This document shows positions 60,827 through 64,000 of a stretch of DNA of 64,000 nt, in pieces. The translations under genes were made by a program, and so were the position numbers. Position 1 is the first letter of the stretch; each line of letters starts with the position of its first letter. The DNA comes from Rhizobium sp. (GTDB lineage: Bacteria; Pseudomonadota; Alphaproteobacteria; Rhizobiales; Rhizobiaceae), in NCBI GenBank assembly GCA_002796995.1, contig PEKW01000007.1:1-64000 (forward strand). The letters run 5' to 3'. The notes under the pieces were generated by a model. It had not been told where the DNA came from. It saw only the letters and a program-made list of their open reading frames with translations, and searched no databases.

Positions 60827-61291
60827 TCACGCGCTTACGGGTTCCCCACCTCCGGCGACGATCGCTCCGAACTTGGAGAAGAACTCGCCGGCCAGTTTCT
60901 TCGAGGTCGAATCGATCAGCCGGCTACCCAGCTGGGCGATCTTGCCGCCGACCTCGGCCTTGACCGTATAGGAGAGGATCGTCGCGTTCGGTCCGTCAGC
61001 TGCAAGCGACACGTCGGCGCCGCCCTTGGCAAAGCCGGCAAGCCCGCCTTTTCCTTCCCCGGCAATCGTATAGGAATGCGGCGGATTGAGGTTCTGCAGC
61101 TCGACGGCACCCTCGAACTTCGCCTTGATCGGCCCGACCTTCAAAACGACCTTGGCCGTCATGTTGGTGTCGGAGGTCTTGTCCAGGCTCTCGCAGCCGG
61201 GGATCGCCTGACGCAGGATCTCCGGGTCGTTCAAAGCCTGCCAAACCGCCTCGACCGGCGCCTCGATCCGTTCGCTTCCACTCATGTCCAT
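60827..61291 (-). CDS. CoxG-like SRPBCC family protein
   Basis: A 154-residue protein of the carbon monoxide dehydrogenase subunit G (CoxG) family. It has the START/SRPBCC pattern ERIEAPVEAVWQALNDPEILRQAIPGCE, and the C-terminal segment KKLAGEFFSKFG matches. CoxG recruits CO dehydrogenase to the membrane, but no coxSML genes are nearby; many such proteins serve other molybdenum hydroxylases. The start at 61291 has GGGAGGAG. Confidence 0.88.
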   Translation of the reverse strand: MDMSGSERIEAPVEAVWQALNDPEILRQAIPGCESLDKTSDTNMTAKVVLKVGPIKAKFEGAVELQNLNPPHSYTIAGEGKGGLAGFAKGGADVSLAADGPNATILSYTVKAEVGGKIAQLGSRLIDSTSKKLAGEFFSKFGAIVAGGGEPVSA

Positions 61292-61416
61292 GTCCGTGCT
61301 CCTCCCGTTCTGCGTCTGTCCGACACGGGCGCACCCCTCCCCGGGCGCGACCTCGGACAAAGGAGCTTACAGGGCAAGGGACGGATGGCAAGCGCTGCGT
61401 CGGGATGTTTCGACGG

Positions 61417-62721
61417 TCAGACGACGACGGCCTGTTCGACGCGGTCCTCCGTGCCGAAAAATTTCATGTAGCGTTCGACCTCGACCGGGTCGCCGGTCGC
61501 CTTCTTCGGGTTGTCGGAGAGCTTCACCGCCGGCCGGCCATTGGCCTCGCTGACCTTGCAGACCAGCGAAATCGGCTTCAGGCCCTCGATCTCGCGCGGC
61601 GCGCAGCCGGCGAAGTCGTTGGTGAGATTGGTACCCCAGCCAAAACTCATGCGCACCCGGCCCTCGAAATGGCGATAGGTGTCGATGATCGCGTCGACGT
61701 CGAGGCCGTCGGAGAAGATCAGCAGTTTCTGGCGGGGATCGCGTCCCATCTTCTTCCACCAGTCGATGATCTTCTCGCCGCCTTCGATCGGCGGGGCGCT
61801 GTCGGGACGGAAGCCGGTCCAGTCGGCCACCCATTCCGGCGCATTGCGCAGGAAGGCGGCCGTGCCGTAGGTGTCGGGCAGCACGATCAGCAGATTGCCG
61901 CCATAGAGGCGGTTCCAGTCGCGCATGACGTTGTAGTTGGCGGCAAGCAGTTCCTCGTCGGTCCGAGCAAGCGCGGCCGTGACCATCGGCAGTTCATGGG
62001 CGTTCGTGCCGACCGCCTCGAGGTCCGAATCCATGGCGAGCAGCACGTTGCTGGTGCCGGTAAAGGCCGGGCCGATGCCTTCCTTGAGCGCCTCGACGCA
62101 CCAGCGCTGCCACAGGAAGCTGTGGCGCCGACGGGTGCCGAAATCGGAGATGCGCAGGCCCGGCAGTTCACGCAGCCGCTCGACCTTGGCCCACATCTTG
62201 GCCTTGGCGCGGGCATAGAGAACGTCGAGGGTGAAGAGCCCCATGGTCTTGGCGACCGCCCGCGAACGCAACTCGTTGATGATGGCGAGAGCCGGGATCT
62301 CCCACATCGTGGTTTCCATCCACTTGCCGTAGAAATGCAGGCTGAACTGGCCGTCCTTCTTCGACAGCTCGTATTCGGGCAGCTGGAATTTGGCGAGCCA
62401 GGCGAGGAACTCGGGCTCGAAGATCTGCTTGGTGCCGTAGAAGGTGTTACCGGCCAGCCAGATCGCTTCCTTCTTGGTGAGGCGAAGCGAGCGGGCAAAA
62501 TCGAGCTGCTCGCGCAATTCGCCCTCGTCGATCTCCTCGGCAAGATGAACCGTCGTCGTGCGGTTGATCAGCGTGAAGGTCGCATCGACGTCCGGATAGA
62601 GCTTCCAGATCATCTGCAGCATGAGGAGCTTGTAGAAGTCCGTGTCGATCAGACTGCGGACGATCGGATCGAGCTTCCAGCTGTGATTGAAAACTCTCGT
62701 CGCGATGTCGGTCTTGGTCAT
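61417..62721 (-). CDS. pncB: Nicotinate phosphoribosyltransferase
   Basis: A 434-residue enzyme that makes nicotinate mononucleotide for NAD salvage. Family motifs are [40 protein letters not shown] and the phosphate-binding [10 protein letters not shown]. Length fits. The start is ATG at 62721; six extra codons upstream in the frame lack a good start context. Confidence 0.95.
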   Translation of the reverse strand: MTKTDIATRVFNHSWKLDPIVRSLIDTDFYKLLMLQMIWKLYPDVDATFTLINRTTTVHLAEEIDEGELREQLDFARSLRLTKKEAIWLAGNTFYGTKQIFEPEFLAWLAKFQLPEYELSKKDGQFSLHFYGKWMETTMWEIPALAIINELRSRAVAKTMGLFTLDVLYARAKAKMWAKVERLRELPGLRISDFGTRRRHSFLWQRWCVEALKEGIGPAFTGTSNVLLAMDSDLEAVGTNAHELPMVTAALARTDEELLAANYNVMRDWNRLYGGNLLIVLPDTYGTAAFLRNAPEWVADWTGFRPDSAPPIEGGEKIIDWWKKMGRDPRQKLLIFSDGLDVDAIIDTYRHFEGRVRMSFGWGTNLTNDFAGCAPREIEGLKPISLVCKVSEANGRPAVKLSDNPKKATGDPVEVERYMKFFGTEDRVEQAVVV

Positions 62722-62836
62722 CGAGTGACTGCCCTGCAAGCCGCGGCCGGGTCAGACCGCCCTGTCGGCCGGGACTCGCCCCGACCGTTTTCGCCGTCAC
62801 TTATCGGGAATCCGTCCCGCAAAGTCCATAGGGGGA

Positions 62837-63100
62837 TCAGCGCTGGACCGACGTGTTGTCCGCAGGCGAGGGAGCCGTCTCCTGGACCGGCTGATTGGAC
62901 GGGTTCTCCGGCGCAATGGAATTGCCCCACCATTCGGCCGGGATCCAGACCACCATGGCAAGGACGATACCGGCGAGAAGCACGATCAGCACGGGGCGGC
63001 CACGAAAGCCCTGGCGGGCCTCGATCGGCGTGACCGTCTCGGGCCGCATGCCGCGCGTATGACGGTCGGTGCTGTCGGGCAGATCAATTCGGCTGTTCAT
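62837..63100 (-). CDS. Small single-pass membrane protein of unknown function
   Basis: An 87-residue protein. A polar N-terminus (RIDLPDSTDRH) is followed by one membrane helix around residues 35-52 (VLIVLLAGIVLAMVVW), an IPAEWWGNS motif and a proline-rich tail with PSNQPVQETAPSP. The ATG at 63100 gives this compact form; the upstream frame is a shadow. I do not recognise a named family. Confidence 0.6.
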   Translation of the reverse strand: MNSRIDLPDSTDRHTRGMRPETVTPIEARQGFRGRPVLIVLLAGIVLAMVVWIPAEWWGNSIAPENPSNQPVQETAPSPADNTSVQR

Positions 63101-63203
63101 CGGATTTCTCCCTGTTGTTCCGAAGAGCGGCCGCTTCTGCGCGCCGCAGTCCCAGGGCAAACGGAGGGAGAGGCCGAATGTTCCGTTTCCGGCCAGCGCC
63201 AGA

Positions 63204-64000
63204 TCAGTAACCGGCGGTGCGATCCACGACGTGCTCAAGCGATTCGCCCGACTCGAACCGGGCGATCTGCCGCTCGACATGGCGGAAGAGCGCACTGACA
63301 TCGGAGGCCGCGGCGGCATGCGGCGTGATCACGACATTGTCGAGGCCCCAGAGCGGGCTTTCCGGCGACAGCGGCTCCTGTTCGAAGACGTCGAGCGAAG
63401 CCGCGACCAGAGTGCCCGCTTCGAGCGCCGTGACGATATCGGCTTCGACCTGGCTGCCACCGCGGCCGGCATTGATGAACACCGGCCCACCGAGAGCCCC
63501 TCCCTGGCGAAGCCTGGAAAACAGCGAGGCGTTGTAGAGGCCGCGGGTGTCCGGCGTCAGCGGCAGGAGGCCGACGAGGATGTCGGTGCGTCCGAGAAAG
63601 GCATCGATTCCACCGGCGTCGAAGGTCTCGACGCCTTCGATCTCGCGCTTGCGCCGTGACCAGCCGATCACGTCGAAGCCCATCACCTTCAGCTTGCGCA
63701 CGGCATCCTCGCCGAGCACGCCGAGGCCCATGACGCCGACGGTCACGTCGCGGGCTTCCGGTTGCGGCGAGAATTCGTTCCAGACGCGTTCTCGCTGCTG
63801 GCGGGCATAGGCAAGCACGCCGCGCAGGTGGGTCAGGCATTGCAGCACGACCCATTCGCTCATGCGGTCGGTCAGGCTGCGGTCGACGAAACGCACCACC
63901 GGCAGGTCCGGCAAGGTGTAGGCCGAGAGGATATGGTCGACGCCGGCGCCTCCGGAGAAGATCACCTTGAGGTCGCGCGCGCGATCGAACAACGACGGAT
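63204..64000 (-). CDS. ghrA: Glyoxylate/hydroxypyruvate reductase A type D-2-hydroxyacid dehydrogenase (partial)
   Basis: The visible part is about 265 residues; the N-terminus lies beyond the window end. The NAD-binding loop is GVMGLGVLGEDAV. The catalytic Arg is in INAGRGG, Glu in VFEQEPL and His in TPHAAA, which matches the GhrA subfamily. It reduces glyoxylate or hydroxypyruvate with NAD(P)H. The frame continues in phase to the window edge. Confidence 0.85.
   Translation of the reverse strand, partial: PSLFDRARDLKVIFSGGAGVDHILSAYTLPDLPVVRFVDRSLTDRMSEWVVLQCLTHLRGVLAYARQQRERVWNEFSPQPEARDVTVGVMGLGVLGEDAVRKLKVMGFDVIGWSRRKREIEGVETFDAGGIDAFLGRTDILVGLLPLTPDTRGLYNASLFSRLRQGGALGGPVFINAGRGGSQVEADIVTALEAGTLVAASLDVFEQEPLSPESPLWGLDNVVITPHAAAASDVSALFRHVERQIARFESGESLEHVVDRTAGY

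Overview
The window is GC-rich chromosomal DNA from an alphaproteobacterium. It most likely belongs to the order Hyphomicrobiales (Rhizobiales) and resembles Rhizobiaceae. The evidence is a BA14K-family secreted protein, rhizobial intergenic palindromes that read as 'RVRPEDDG'-type false ORFs, a complete alphaproteobacterial cpa/tad pilus locus, several LysR-controlled catabolic loci with ABC importers, and an NlpC/P60 gene beside an M17 aminopeptidase gene. No phage, insertion sequence, integrase or CRISPR array is visible. This is dense chromosome without signs of a mobile island.

Layout. 1-907 holds no convincing gene, only intergenic repeats. 908-8237 is a housekeeping and envelope mix: a LysE exporter, sugar O-acetyltransferase, glutamine amidotransferase, DoxX protein, SelW-like protein, BA14K protein, tRNA-Leu(CAG), NlpC/P60 hydrolase, MarR regulator and M17 aminopeptidase. 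8385-21379 is the Tad (Flp) pilus region. It holds tadD, then the minus-strand operon flp-cpaA-cpaB-cpaC-cpaD-cpaE-cpaF-tadB-tadC, then a plus-strand arm with a stand-alone secretin N-domain protein and two TadE-like pseudopilins. The 58-residue Flp pilin gene (18836-19012) is easily missed.

21536-33090 is a nucleoside salvage and uptake locus. deoB, add and upp lie on the plus strand. They converge on the minus-strand series bmpA, nucleoside ABC ATPase, two permeases, cdd, punA, deoC and deoA. Together these would import nucleosides, deaminate them, split them by phosphorolysis, and pass deoxyribose phosphate into glycolysis. 33339-39910 holds msrA, a small membrane protein, tRNA-Ser(GGA), a GT41 (O-GlcNAc-transferase-like) glycosyltransferase, and a LysR-linked set of ring-cleaving dioxygenase, carboxylesterase and FMN reductase that resembles quinone-detoxification operons.

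39894-49049 is a LysR-flanked minus-strand set. It contains PxpA, a biotin carrier protein, biotin carboxylase, PxpB, PxpC and a CUT2-type importer with a TorT-like binding protein. It could encode uptake and biotin-dependent processing of a lactam or related compound. 49167-59837 is a second catabolic locus with an amino-acid ABC importer, LysR regulator, three-subunit flavin/iron-sulfur oxidase, aldehyde dehydrogenase, DapB-like and DapA-like proteins, and a saccharopine-dehydrogenase-family protein. Its parts overlap those of D-hydroxyproline degradation, but the combination is different. These two loci are the best candidates for undescribed metabolism. 59941-64000 returns to housekeeping genes: a YigZ-family protein, CoxG-like protein, pncB and a ghrA-type reductase cut by the window end.
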